This document shows, one piece after another, positions 33,583 through 45,785 of a stretch of DNA of 64,000 bases (the first letter of the stretch is position 1; each line of letters begins with the position of its first letter). Below the pieces are notes generated by a model that did no database searches, was not told the DNA's origin, and saw only the letters and a program-made list of their open reading frames with translations. The stretch comes from Actinomucor elegans (taxonomy: Eukaryota; Mucoromycota; Mucoromycetes; Mucorales; Mucoraceae), in NCBI GenBank assembly GCA_026027325.1, contig JAMSLZ010000005.1:1054001-1118000 (forward strand), in the 5' to 3' direction. Made by a program: the position numbers and the translations under genes.

Positions 33583-36500
33583 ATGGAGGGTTCTCCAAAA
33601 CGACGTCCATATAATGCAGCGCCAATTATAGGATCTCCACTATCAGATCCCGGTATACATTCACTTTCCACCTCACCACAACCTTTTTTTATTGAGAGAA
33701 CTCAATCCTTGGACGCGCTCCAAGAACACGACTTGCACGATATTCGAGAGCGTATCGAAAGATCACCTTCCAATTTTAGTGAGATTGATGTTATCTTGGA
33801 TGATGGTACGACTCAAAAGAGAACAGTATCATTATCTACGTTGCCTGATGAAGACCAGCACCGTTACCATCATTATCATGGCAATAGTGGTAGATCAAGG
33901 TAAGGACGCTGATGAAATAGCTATTTACAAACATTAAGCTTTTTTTTTATTAGTAGCTCAGATAGTCATAAAGAAGATGATGATGATACAACGCCTCTGT
34001 TAAAGTCACACAAAGATGTATATCAAGCTATAGGCTATCACCCTCATCCAAATGATGAGGATACTTCTTCTTCCTCAGATGATGACGATGACAATGACTC
34101 CGATGAACCGTTTTTCCCGATAAACAAAACACACTCAAAAAGAAAATCGCATCATGTCATTGAAGATGATCAAGGCTCCGCTGGTTGTTGGAGCCAATTC
34201 CAATCCTTCATCCTTGGCCTTTGGACCGCTTGCAAGTTCTCGCCTCGTCAACGTCTTGTATTGAAATGCAGTTTTGCTTACTTTTTAGGCTCATTATTTA
34301 CCTTTGTGCCTGCACTGAATGCTCTTATCGGTAATAACCATACCTCGAGTCATCTTGTCGCTACAGCTACTGTCTTTTTCAATCCAGCCAAAACATTGGG
34401 TGGTATGGTTGAAGCTGCAGCGTATGGTTGGGGTTATGTCTTTTTTGCTGTTTGTGTTTGCCTTTGTTCTATGGTTACGACTGATTTCTTTGTGGATCGA
34501 GATTATTTCTTGATAGCTCATCTCATTTCATTGTTGGTTTGGCTGTCTGGATCTACTTTTACTGTATCGTTTCTAAAAGCACATTGGAATAAACCTCCTG
34601 TGGCTACCGCTTCCAGTCTATGTTTCATCATCATCTTCATCATCGTTGTCAGAGAGGGATCTGTTAACCGTGGCGATTTTGACTTGACTCGCATTCAGCA
34701 GATTACTTCCTCTGTAGCCACTGGTACCTTGATCACTGTGGCTTGCTGTGTCATTTTTTGGCCTGTGTCTGCAGCCAAAAAACTGAAGAAGGATGTGGAC
34801 GACACGTTAGCTTCTTACCGCGTTTTGCTCAAGCTACTGACAAAGACATTTCTGTTGGATGATGATTTGCCAGAATTCAAAGCAAATCGTACGTTACAGG
34901 CTGCTATTCAATCGCACCAAGCGAGTTTCACAGCATTACAAAAGTCATTAAAAGAAGCGAAACTGGAAACTGTATGGAACAGCGAAGTAAGAGGACGTGG
35001 TGCTGAATACGATGCAGTCATCAAAAGCATGCAGCGATTGGCTCAGCATATGGGTGGATTAAGAAGCAGCTGTGGTATTCAGTTTGAAATCATGGGCAGT
35101 GAAGCAACCAAACAGTACAAGGAAATGTCTCGCAAAAAGAAACTCGAAAAGAGAAAGAATGACTTTAAACGCTATGCCACTTCACCTTTGATGAGTGCTT
35201 CAGCTGCTATATTTGGCACAAACGACAGACCAAGTTCCTTTACAACTGCACCTATCAGGCGTAATTCTGTCAAGTTGTCACAATCCTTTGTACCTGCTTC
35301 TACCTTTGATGATACCAATTGGAACGTAAGAGCTGGCTATCGTCGTAGAAAGTTGCAGGATGAAATGCGTAAGCAAAGGTCAGTTATGGACGGCACTACG
35401 AATGATCGTTTTGATCAATTTTTGAAGCAACATAACATGGCTTCGACCTCTCATGCTGATACTTCATCTGCTATTCCTGAAGTGCTAGAAGATGATGAAT
35501 TGGAAGATGATCGTGGTGCTTCCTTTGTCAACTTTATTCAAACTATTCGTCCTCCGCTTAAATCGTTCGCCTATACCTGCAAACAAACCTTGTACCATCT
35601 CCAAACTAGCTTTAGCACATCCAATTCAACCAATACATGGCTTCCTCGCAAATGCTACACACGTTGTACACCTTCTTTATCTATCCTCAAAGCCAATCTC
35701 GAGAAAGCCATTACTTTGTTTGAAATAGCTCAAAAGCAAGCAATTAAAAAGCTATATCAATCGCGCGTGCAAACCATCATGACCAAGAATAGAAATACTG
35801 CTGAGGATGCTGAATCCAAAGCGGTTGGCTCTGTACTTGGCGAGGATGTCATTTTAGTCTACTTTTATGTGTTCAACATGATTGAATTTGCTCGCGAATT
35901 GATCTCGCTTGTAGACGCTGTAGAGAAGCTGAACGAAGCAAGAACTGTCAATGTTTGGCGATGGCTCATCAACTCGGTCAAGCAACGCTGGCAGCGTCAT
36001 GGCTCTAAAGACAAATCCGCAGCATCTCACCGTCACCATCTTTTGCATATCATGCCCTTTGTACCTAACGAACGTAATATGGTAAACACGCTGCATACAC
36101 CCATGCCCAAAACCAAATGGCGACGGTTCTTTATCAACGTCTGGCGTACATTTTCGTTATTCAAGCTGCAAAAGATTCGGTACGCTATCAAGGCAACAGT
36201 AGCTACTATCTTGTTAGCAACACCAGCATTTTTGGAATCCACACGAGACTGGTACCGGGAGTACCGTATGGAATGGGCGTTGATTACGTTGATGGTTGTG
36301 ATGACTCCAACTGTCGGAGGTACCAATCTCGTCGCTATCTATCGTATCTTCTCTACTATTTTGGGTTGCTACGTAGCTATGGTGTTCTATATGCTCTTCC
36401 CTGGTAATATGTATGTGCTTTCTGTCTTGACTTGGCTCTTCTCTATTCCTAATTTCTACTTGATTCTTAATCATCGACACGGTAAATTCGGTCAATTTAC

Positions 36501-37471
36501 TTTACTGGCTTATAACCTGGTGATGCTCAATAAGTTTAATGATCGCGATACCAACAATATCGAGGTATGGGTGTTGGCCAACCAACGATGCTTTGCTATC
36601 ATGGTAGGTGTTGTGTTTGGTCTCATTGCTACTGCCTATGTCTGGCCTTATGAAGCACGTGTCGAATTGCGAAAGGGCCTCTCTGACTTTTTGTTACGAC
36701 TTGCTTGGCTTTATCAAAAGCTGATATCGATCTATGTTGATTATCCTCGCGAAGTCCATTTGATGGAAGTAGGTCCTAACGCATCCGAATCGCAAATTTT
36801 GACGTTTGAAGAACAGCAACGTCTAGCGACGCAATCGTTTATGGATTTGGAGTTGGGACTCCAACGTGCTTTGTTGGAATTACAGTCATTACTTTCACAA
36901 ACACCTAATGAACCTCGTCTCAAAGGTGCATTCCCTATTGATACCTATCGTACCATGTTGACTTCGTGCCAGAATATAGTGGATCGATTCTTGTCGATGC
37001 GTACGGTCATGTTAAAGGATGCCTGGTATAATGAGGTACAGCATGATTTTATGGCACCTGTAGCACATGAACGTAAGGAAATGGTGGGCAATGTCTTGTT
37101 GTACTTTTATCTATTGGCTTCCGCTTTGAGATTAAAGACGCCTATGCCACCTTATTTCCCTCCTGCCCGTAAAGCTTGGAAATCCTTGTTGGAGCAATTG
37201 GAAGAGATGCCTATCGCAAAGTCCAAGCAGCTGTTGGAAAAGGATAACGTCTATGTATACTATTATGCATATGTCACTCTCATGGAAGATATTATTCGTG
37301 AATTAGACAAGGTAAGATATAAAAAAAAAAAAAAATTCTAACAATCGTTTACTCATACGTTTGTTTTAGTTGGGTAATAATATGACTCTGTTGTTTGGTT
37401 CTCTTGTGCCTCAAGATCAATGGGAAATGCTCTTTGACGAAGAAGATCAACACATTAGAGCTGCAGAATAA
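33583..37471 (+). CDS. Large FUSC/Bre4-like multispanning membrane protein
   Basis: Start ATG 33583; exons 33583-33900, about 33955 to 37313 and about 37370 to 37471; product about 1,250 aa. The first about 200 residues are hydrophilic with Ser/Asp runs (SSSSDDDDDND). Membrane cluster 1 starts LVLKCSFAYFLGSLFTFVPA and includes GNNHTSSHLVATATVFFNPA, KTLGGMVEAAAYGWGYVFFA and about six helices. A long cytosolic helical part follows (DDTLASYRVLLKLL..., KKKLEKRKNDFKRY). Membrane cluster 2 is QKIRYAIKATVATILLATPA, RMEWALITLMVVMTPTVGGT, NLVAIYRIFSTILGCYVAMV and more, then a helical C-terminal domain. The duplicated FUSC-type pore half plus tail is that of yeast Bre4 and fungal relatives with ER-transporter-like domains. 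Transport substrate unknown. The last intron has a poly-A run after its donor. Confidence 0.88.
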
Positions 37472-38069
37472 ATATAATTTAAATACCCACCTTCTCTTTA
37501 CTACATATTGCCATTAAACAATTACATCAATTATTCATCAAATTACTTACTTTTGTTGAAAAGACTTGGTATATTCCAAAACGTACATGATTAATTAGTC
37601 TACCAGCATATTTTCACTTTACTCAAAGCTGACATATTATATCAATATGTATGATATATCTGTAATACTTGAGAGACCTCAATCTAGGCATTATCTAGAT
37701 CTTGGTCTTTTACATCAATACACAATCATATGTCCAATGTGGCCAATTTGTTATATCTAGTTCCATTTGATAATAGTAGAGTTTGGTTTGCATTTCATAC
37801 AACCTTCAGGTAATACACGTAATATTCAATGTGGTCCCAAAATGCGTTATACTTTTCGTGCTCCAGTCAAATATTGGTTTTAGTAGGTAAAATGCTTTCT
37901 TCTGAGTACCTACTAGTGGTTAGAAATAACACAGAATCGAGATTGGCCAAGGATCTTGGAACATTAAAGGTGGCCTGATTTTTGGATGAAACTATTGCAG
38001 CTGTTGCAAGTCATAATAGTTTCATTCTAAACTTGAACAATTCAAGTTCATCTATGACATTATGATACT

Positions 38070-38160
38070 TGTCGATTTTGGTTCAAATCCGCTTCCAAAG
38101 GTTAATGTATGCTCAGGATGAAGCAATGCCTCTGCCAGAATCATTATTTGGCTGAAGTTG
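38070..38160 (+). repeat. Dispersed degenerate repeat, copy with B-box-like segment
   Basis: TTGTCGATTTTGGTTCAAAT, then CCGCTTCCAAAGGTTAATG, then TATGCTCAGGATGAAGCAAT and GCCTCTGCCAGAATCATTAT. It contains GGTTCAAATCC, which fits a Pol III B-box, but the other copies do not keep it. Confidence 0.6.
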
Positions 38161-38869
38161 AGTAAATACGTTACATTTTAATGGTTGGCTGTAAACCTCA
38201 TGCATTTTTATTCAATCTAGATATAGAGGACCACTTTTTTTAATAATCAAACAGGTACATTTCTCAAATTTTGATGGCAAAGCAATCGATATTCTAGCAA
38301 TATAAAATTGTTTAGAAAGATATCTTAAATAGACATGTCTCATTTTGATTAAAAAAGTCGAAATATGTTGATACCATTGAATTTGAAGGTTCATTGAAAA
38401 AAAAAAAAAAAAAGACATTTTAAACTGCTGGATATATTCAACTCCTTCAATATAATGACCAGAATTTCGAAACTTTCAAATAGACCATTCACTTTTGCCC
38501 ACCTTTTAAAGAGTATCATAAAACTCGATCAGTCAGGACAATTTCAGATATCACGAACAAATCAATTTAGAGAAGAAAGGAACTTGATTTCACTCGCGGT
38601 ATCACTTATGGTTTAGCCATTAACATAAGTCGATATTTCTAAAGAACTTGACATTCCGATTTCAGCTATTAAAACTTAATAATGAAGCACTGTAAACACA
38701 GCTAGAAAAATACCTAGACTCATCCAGGGATATCTAAAGTACTCACTCTTGGAAACACACGTTTATTTGAGTATATGGTTCGAAAGAATACTTATGGCCC
38801 ACGCAGAGTTCACCAACAAGCTCTAATCAGTATAATATGTATAGAAGTCGGCTTACCAATTATCATCAA

Positions 38870-39320
38870 TGTGCTGAAGATAACGAAGAGCAAGAAGTGA
38901 TAATATAGCGTTCCTAATGAACTAAATGTAATAAGATATTGTATGTGATCTAAGTGAAAAGTTGTTAATCCAAGGAAGGCAGATTTTGCAATAAAGATAT
39001 TTGCGTTACAATCTTGGCTACAACCAGATCGTTTTGGAAAGGCTGATCATGAAGTATCAGCAGCTAGTGGAGATAACAAAGGTACCACAGCATAGTAGGT
39101 TTAACAACATACTTTTATATTTAAGGATTTGATTAAATAGCTGTTGGCATGATTTTGGTTTAGTTTTGTATTCTTCTTCAGCACGTAATCGAAGACATTC
39201 GCGTACAGTATGATATGGAAAAAAGTAGGAGGAGGAGAAATATCGATGACTGATGATCCAATGGTCGTCGGGTACAGGCTATGGGTGGGTGTGGTTGAAT
39301 GGTTTGTATACTACGTGCAG
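38870..39320 (-). other. Coding-like patch, possible small multi-exon gene or relic
   Basis: On the minus strand a stop-to-stop frame near 39265-39110 reads YHTVRECLRLRAEEEYKTKP, then KSCQQLFNQILKYK. It is followed by a canonical-looking donor (AAAAGTATGT), and farther on by a frame with a membrane-like segment (DHIQYLITFSSLGTLYYHFL, then LFVIFSTLMII) before GTAAGC near 38855. A TATA-like TATATATAC lies near 39365. No ATG opens the first frame and no single splice pattern joins the parts convincingly. Family not recognised. Confidence 0.25.
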
Positions 39321-40621
39321 GATAGTGGTTAGGTGATTAAATTTATGCTTATGTAGATCAAGTATATATAGAAAGTTATGATACCAAAGTATTGTTAACA
39401 ATGATTGACATATGGTGAATAAATAGCAGTTGGGCCAATGAAGATCTATTATGTCTCAAATGTCGAATTTCTAGAACTTAGTGCAGGCCGCCTTGGATTA
39501 ATAATATGCAGAGTTGCTCAAACGAGAGCACAGATTCCTTGTTACCCTATATAACTCCATATATGAAAGCTAGCATTTTTGCAATAAATGCTTTAGTTGG
39601 TTGTAGTAACCGAAATACATATCAGAATTTGGACATGATTTGAACATTCGTCAATTTTGCCTTTCCACGTAATTATAATTGCATGTTTCAAGATGAAATT
39701 GTTCCTTATTATCAACAAAATAAATAATATTGGGTTTCATATGCATCAACAGCAATTCTTTTTTTTTAAAAAAAAATTGAATGCTCATCATTATAATAAA
39801 AAGTTTTGGTGTAGTGAGAGAAATCACCGACGCACACTATATCTCAGAGACGCAAACGTTTGTGTAACATCAATCCCGACTTTACTGTTCTGAAAGACTG
39901 AATTATTGTTATGCAGCTCTTTTAGACGGAGATTAACTGCGGTACATTTCATAGCCATTTATTAATGGCTACATTTCAAACTAATATAACCTTCCACTGC
40001 ATAACTCAATAATGGCAAGAAACCTCAGATAATGCTAAAAGAATGGACTTGCAATTGTATTCAGGTTGGCTGAAGTTTTTTTAATGTTCATTACGAATTT
40101 CGATTAGTGATTCCCTGATTCACGACCAAATATCTTTATTTATGTCAATAAACAATTGCTTTTACTATATTGCAAACCAAGAAAGAAAAGCCAGAGGCTC
40201 TAGTAAAGAAAGAGGAGTAATTCCTATTTCGTTAATAAAGACTTTTAAATATTAATAGATCATTCTTTTCTGTAAAAGTGATAGAGTAGACATAAAATTT
40301 CTACAGGTGCCGCAACGGACGATTATGAGTATAGGGTCAAGGTCTAACGATGATCGAGTATCTTTATGGATGGCATGATCAAGAGAACTTTAGGAATTTC
40401 AAAGGATACAATCACTATCAGATATGCAAATGAATTCTATATCAACTGTTTGGTATACCTTCGTGTGCACAAATACCTGTTCCTATTAGATACCTTGGCT
40501 ACATCCGTAATTTAATAATGCCTTCTCTTCACCTAAACGAAATGAGAACCTACTGTACTTTGTTTACGTATTGCGAAAACGTATAACTTTATTAAAGTAT
40601 AATATAGATAGCCTTATCGCG

Positions 40622-41776
40622 CTAGCATTGTGCATTGCTATGCAGAGAAAAAGTATCAGAATCGACAATGCCTTCGTCAATCAGCTGTTCAAAAGACCAA
40701 ACACTTGAATTAATCTTGTTCTTTAGCGACCAGAAAGTTCCACCGGCGCCACTATTTTTGTAAACTGAAACCTGAGTATCCATCATTGTTTTTAACCAAG
40801 CATCATTAGTGGGAGCTCCAGAAGCCAAAGACCACTCACCAAAGAACACAGGTATATGAAAACTCTGTATTAATGCCCTAGAATGACAAATATCACTGAT
40901 AATGACACTGGTATTGGACTTTGGAGGCGAATCAAAAGCGTAGTAGGGATGCAAATCGATGACTGCATTAGAAGGAGGAGATAAAAAATTAGACCAAGCA
41001 TCAAGACCTTGAAAAGCGTCATGGAACATCATGGGGACCTTATAAGGAGAAGCGCTGATAATCTTGTAGGCCTTGGTGTAATATCTCTTAAGTGTATTCA
41101 ATTTGCCGCCATCTACATTGGGCTCATTACCAGGTTGAATGGAAGCAATACGCGATTTCTTGGCGGTATCTAGCGTGTTCATCCAATCCACCACAGCTTG
41201 CACTGTCTTCAGAGCTCGTTTGATATTATAGTGCGTGTAGAATTCAATAGGGCCTGAACGCCCTGAATGATCGTTACCGTTTTGAGAGCCTGGCAGACCA
41301 TGTAAATCAATGATGGCATACATATTATAAGTGACACAGTAGCCCAAAATGCGTTCAATTTGTGCCTTTTGGCCTGTAGTGACATAAGGTTCGTTTGGAT
41401 CCGTTGGAATAAAAGCCCAATAACCAACTGGAATACGGATCATATTGACATTGACACTCGCCATAACCTTGAAATCATCTTCAGTCACCCAGCTGTCCCA
41501 ATGGTTTTGTAAGGCTTGCGCAGGATTAGTCGCTTGCTGAGAAAAGGTCCATTCATCAACAGCATTGGGAGCATGTTGTGTAAAAATGGAGGAATTCATC
41601 CATTTTTCAAGTACAAGCCAGTTACCTAAGTTTGTCCCCCACGCTTTCATTGTCCAAAAGTTATAAGCTGTCCCTTCATGGTGGTCATGGTTGGCAGGAG
41701 AGGCATGTGAGGTGAAAGCCATAACGACTGACATAACACCTAGACATGCAGTAGCCAAAATGTGGAATGAAGCCAT
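40622..41776 (-). CDS. Secreted GH5 exo-beta-1,3-glucanase
   Basis: Hydrolyses beta-1,3-glucan from the non-reducing end, in wall remodelling or nutrition (family knowledge). A single uninterrupted exon of 384 codons, notable among intron-rich neighbours. It starts with a signal peptide (MASFHILATACLGVMSVVMA) with likely cleavage near residue 25. Motifs of fungal exo-glucanases follow: WGTNLGNWLVLEKWM (46-60), NMIRIPVGYWAF (111-122), AIIDLHGLPGSQNG (154-167), GNEPN with the acid/base Glu218, DLHPYYAF (274-281), GEWS with the nucleophile Glu314, and GGTFWSLKN. Length is close to yeast Exg1 without its propeptide. One N-glycosylation site (NSS) occurs near residue 61. No GPI anchor is seen. Confidence 0.93.
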   Translation of the reverse strand: MASFHILATACLGVMSVVMAFTSHASPANHDHHEGTAYNFWTMKAWGTNLGNWLVLEKWMNSSIFTQHAPNAVDEWTFSQQATNPAQALQNHWDSWVTEDDFKVMASVNVNMIRIPVGYWAFIPTDPNEPYVTTGQKAQIERILGYCVTYNMYAIIDLHGLPGSQNGNDHSGRSGPIEFYTHYNIKRALKTVQAVVDWMNTLDTAKKSRIASIQPGNEPNVDGGKLNTLKRYYTKAYKIISASPYKVPMMFHDAFQGLDAWSNFLSPPSNAVIDLHPYYAFDSPPKSNTSVIISDICHSRALIQSFHIPVFFGEWSLASGAPTNDAWLKTMMDTQVSVYKNSGAGGTFWSLKNKINSSVWSFEQLIDEGIVDSDTFSLHSNAQC

Positions 41777-43763
41777 GTTTATTGATCAAAGTATGTAGGG
41801 ACAATGCCTCTTTTATATGAATATTACTGACCTTTTTGAATTTTTTTTATTATATATTGAATCGTTTTTTTCATGAGCAAAAGGAGATTCCAATTAATGC
41901 AAGATCTAAAATGATGCAATAAAGATTTGACGGTAAATGCATGAAAGAGGAAAGGAAAAAGGGGAGGCTCATTAAGTGAGCAAGGACCTTGATAAACTAG
42001 TATTACGTAACATATTTTGCAATTCAAACTAGACTAATACCAATCTACATAAATTATTGACATGTACTGAAATACAAATTCGTTCAATATGTGTTTTCGC
42101 TTTTCGTGACAAGTGAGTAGCATATCACCAATGTGCGATGATTGTATGATAGCTTCATTTCTAGCGCTTTGAATGCATATTTGACAGTTTGACGACATAC
42201 ATTATATAGGTTTTATTAGTATTTATTCATTTCGGTAAAATAAAGAATGTTCAGGGAGCGCACAACAACCCATGAAAGGGTATCTGACTGTAGATAAAGA
42301 TGATGAAAACTAGGTATTGATGACCGAAAATCTACAATTACAATCAGATTCTTCAAGGCGTTACAATGTAGAAAGAGACTATGAATCGCACATTTTTAAA
42401 GCTCTTTCTCATAATTTTTTTTTATTCTGCTATGAAATCATGCAACACGCTTGTTAATTTTGTAGACTAATAGTATCGGTATCGTGTTGCCTGAGCGCGT
42501 GATGTGTATAAACAAAAAGATCACATGAAGTTCCTGAATGTTTAAAAAAGGGATTATACTATGGCTCCGTCCCTAATGTTCGTAAACCCACAAGCAGAGT
42601 TCATTTTGGTTTCAGCTTAATTTTCGTATTTGCGAATTCCAAAGTTCGCTTTGGCTACGCGTTAATTGTAACTATTCTTTTGGTTTTTCGATATCACTAA
42701 TTTTATTCTTTCTTATTTAATAAGTAAATGTGAAGTGCTTTTTTCTTATGAAAATGGCCAGGGCAGTATCGTGGATGAGCAAGGAAATGAAATAATGGAC
42801 TGAGAGGAGGATGTTGGCCCGTTCAACATTGAAACACTGATAATGCTAACTCGTTACCGATCACATCATTATTTGTTTCCTGTTGAAGCCACAGAACAGC
42901 TTGACACAGCCATAGTAGAGGCAACTGAAGAATTAGTGATAGAAAAAACAATGTCTAATCTGACGAGCTAAAAAACTGTTCTATGTTACTTTAATAGAAC
43001 CAAGTGCTGGAAGGCTGCTCCTTCTACCAGTAAGGCTCAGATCGAGATTTGTACAGCACGAAAATGCGCAAAAAGACTCAAAGAATCCCGATGAGACATT
43101 TATGAAAAGCAGACAAAAACATTCTCAGCTTTAAGAACATAAGCAACATCTTGTTAGCTTTTTTGATAGCACTCACAAGACTTAAGGCAAGATGCAGTGG
43201 AAAGTTTGACTAAAAAGGCTCAATTTTTATTAAAAACTTCATTCATGAGTACAATCTGATTGTTAGAGAACAATCTTGCAACTTTAAATAAGATGAACAA
43301 GTTTCCTGAAATGGGCAACTTATATATTGCTATGGATAACGCACTCATTCCTACTCCAGATGATATAGCGAAGATGACTGGAGCTAGAGACTCTAGGATT
43401 ATATATCTTCCACCATATACTTGTACCTTGGATTTTCTTGTGGTACTCTAGCAAGTTTAATTGGGCAACGGAAAACGAAGCAATGATATGCAAGGTACAT
43501 CGTTGAATATCGTAAACCAATATCCAAAAAAAAAAAAACAACAACAGTATGATCGAAATTGTTATAGCTCGATTACCTTCAGCAAAACATGAATCTACTA
43601 ATTAATACGAGCACGTAATAGACAAGTCTCCGCAGGCTTACAATAGCACATAGGATTAGAGTTGAATAAGTGAAAAGTACAATAGTTTATTGGGGCTGGT
43701 AGTATTATGAAAAAAAGATATGTGTGGGTTTACGATAGGGAAATAAGTTGTACAGAAATGTTA
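41777..43763. other. Spacer containing transposase relic
   Basis: A 2-kb spacer. The left part (41777-42720) is AT-rich with no recognised content; the right part holds the decayed transposase (42740-43540). Confidence 0.6.
42740..43540 (+). pseudogene. Decayed DDE_3 (IS630/Tc1-like) transposase
   Basis: A plus-strand frame begins SYENGQGSIVDEQGNEIMD, meets a TGA, and continues EEDVGPFNIETLIMLTRYRS and EELVIEKTMSNLTS to a stop near 42971. After stops and frameshifts, 43195-43250 reads ESLTKKAQFLLKTSF in part. From 43260 the frame reads MNKFPEMGNLYIAMDNALIP, then YLPPYTCTLDFLVVL before a stop. The MDNAxIP and YLPPY-(S)P-x-L pattern is that of the last catalytic Asp region of DDE_3 transposases, with the following NPxE replaced. 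Multiple stops show that it is dead. Terminal inverted repeats were not located. Confidence 0.65.
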
Positions 43764-45785
43764 CTATAAGAGACCAAGTTCTCGTTTACTCCACTCATAA
43801 GTGACATAACTTAAACTGACTGCAGGTACAACCTATGTAATATACAGATAAGTAACCCATTATCTTTTGTGCCAATTTTTGCTTACCTTGAGTAAGGTGG
43901 GACCCAATCCTTTATAAAATCCTCTTGCACCTTCTTCCATAAAGGTGACTTGAACTGCATCCCATGGCGATTTATATAAACGAGGATGTCCTTTTGTACC
44001 CTGAGCTTGTAACCTATACAAGAGGATTGAATATCACTAGCTTCAATTCGAACGCTCGCGTTGTTTTTTTTTACCTTGTTCTAATTACATTTAAGGGATA
44101 TACGCTCGTAGCGCCTATTGTGCCACTGACCATACCACAAGCCCATAATACAAAGACATTTGGCTGTTTTTGTGACCCATCTTCATTATAATCTCCTTGG
44201 CTATACTGTAAATAGGATATCTTCAAGGTTTCATAAATGCCTATCCAATCTCAATGTAAGGGTCTAGAATTTTGCCTACGGTTTCTTTCACTTACCCAGA
44301 TCCATAGCTTGATAAGGAAATACACCGATTAAGCCTAGAGTCTAATAAAAAGAATGATCAAAACAATTGAATAACTTTCCCCAGGGATAAAGCCCATAAA
44401 AAAAGGATACCTTACCAATCCAGGCCAAAAAGCGCGTATGCCGCCTCGGGCATACATTGATTTTGCAGTTTCTGTAATGATCGAACTTGTAGTAAATCGA
44501 TTTGCCGCCGTCATATTTCTATGGCTGGATGTAGTAGTCGATGCTGCCAAAGAAGAATAGGATGCTTTTGCCAATCCTGCTGTTATTTTGCTTGATGGTG
44601 CAGTAGCTGTTACGCATTGATGAGTCATGATCCTTGTTTTCAATGTCTCTACAGGATAGATAGAAAACTGGGCGCATAGACCTGCCATTCCGCCTGCTAC
44701 AAATCGAGCGCTGGTTGGTATGGAATCCTTATCCTCGCAATGCAAGACATTGGCGATGAGTTGTTTACAGGATTCAAACGAATAGAATTTAATGGCTGAT
44801 TCAGGAATGATCTTCATAACATTGAGACCATTTCCGACAAAGAAACTCTTCCATCCTCCATGGTTGTAAATGGAGCGAACAGCACTAGCAAGCGTGAGTG
44901 GTTTCTGTGGTGTGCTGCTGTTCGTAATCAAATAGACTTTGAGTCGATCAAATGGGGCTGTACAGGTACGCGAAACTGCGCCAGCAATACCACCTGCCAA
45001 TAAGTAACCGAGTGCATTCCGAGCTGTTTCATCTGTAGTTGGAATAACTACTTCTCCATCTTGCGTTAGTTGCGTGGATGATTCATAATAGCGATACATC
45101 TCTGTCATGTTGGTTTGTGGTAGCAGCTTTAAATAGAAAAAATAATGGTTGTTTAATCCCACTACTCATACACTTATTGTTACCTCAGTAGTCTTACCAA
45201 CAGAAAGTTTTTGAACTCGTTAAAGTCAATCAATCCATTTCCGTCTATCGCTATTGTGTTAACTCTTTCTCGCTTTGTCTCTTTTTTCTACTTACCCAGA
45301 TCCATTAATTGCATAAATTCTATAACGTCTTGTTCATCTATTTCCATGCCCGCTCTTCTAAGAGCAAAATGCAAGTCCGTAGGATCCAACTGGCCCTCTC
45401 CACTTCGGTCCAGCTTGGTAAACAACTTCCATAATTCGTTTTCTTTATCATTCACATAAGCCTTGAACTCTTCAAAGTTGACCAGCCCATCGTGGGAAGT
45501 GTCGCAGCGAGATAATAATTCATTTGCATATTTAGTTCGAGCTGGCAAGTGTGTCATGGCCGTGAACCCCCGTTGTATAGCCTTGCTGTCCAACAGCCCT
45601 CGGTTCTCTTTATCCAAAGTATTGAACAGCTCTCGAATACGATAGTCTCTTTCTTTGGGTGTTTCCGATAAATAGAACTGGGTTGACTCGGGTATCCGCT
45701 GTTGCTGTTGGAAGTCATAGCTTTTAGTAGTTGCTTTCGCATTACTACTTTGTGTATTACTAGTCCTCATTTCCATTGCAGACAT
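43764..45785 (-). CDS. EF-hand Ca2+-regulated mitochondrial carrier (SCaMC/Sal1-type ATP-Mg/Pi)
   Basis: Exchanges ATP-Mg for phosphate across the inner mitochondrial membrane under Ca2+ control (family knowledge). Start ATG 45785. Exon 1 encodes EF-hands: RELFNTLDKENRGLLDSKAI, SRCDTSHDGLVNFEEFKAYV and FTKLDRSGEGQLDPTDLHFA. A small exon completes the fourth: AIDGNGLIDFNEFKNFLL. The carrier part follows: LLAGGIAGAVSRTCTAPFDR (first PxD/ExxK signature), RFVAGGMAGLCAQFSIYPVE, and ACGMVSGTIGATSVYPLNVI (third repeat), ending WSKRELGLL* at 43764. There are seven exons. A Ser/Thr-rich insert of about 50 residues (SSLAASTTTSSHRNMTAANR) within the second repeat is unusual for this family. Confidence 0.93.

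Larger units (their letters stand above)
37472..40621. other. 3.1-kb spacer with repeats and a possible small gene
   Basis: AT-rich spacer between convergent FUSC and GH5 genes. It holds one good dispersed-repeat copy (38070-38160), a poly-A run (38398-38413) and a coding-like patch on the minus strand at 38870-39320 that is described separately. The rest shows nothing recognised. Confidence 0.5.
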
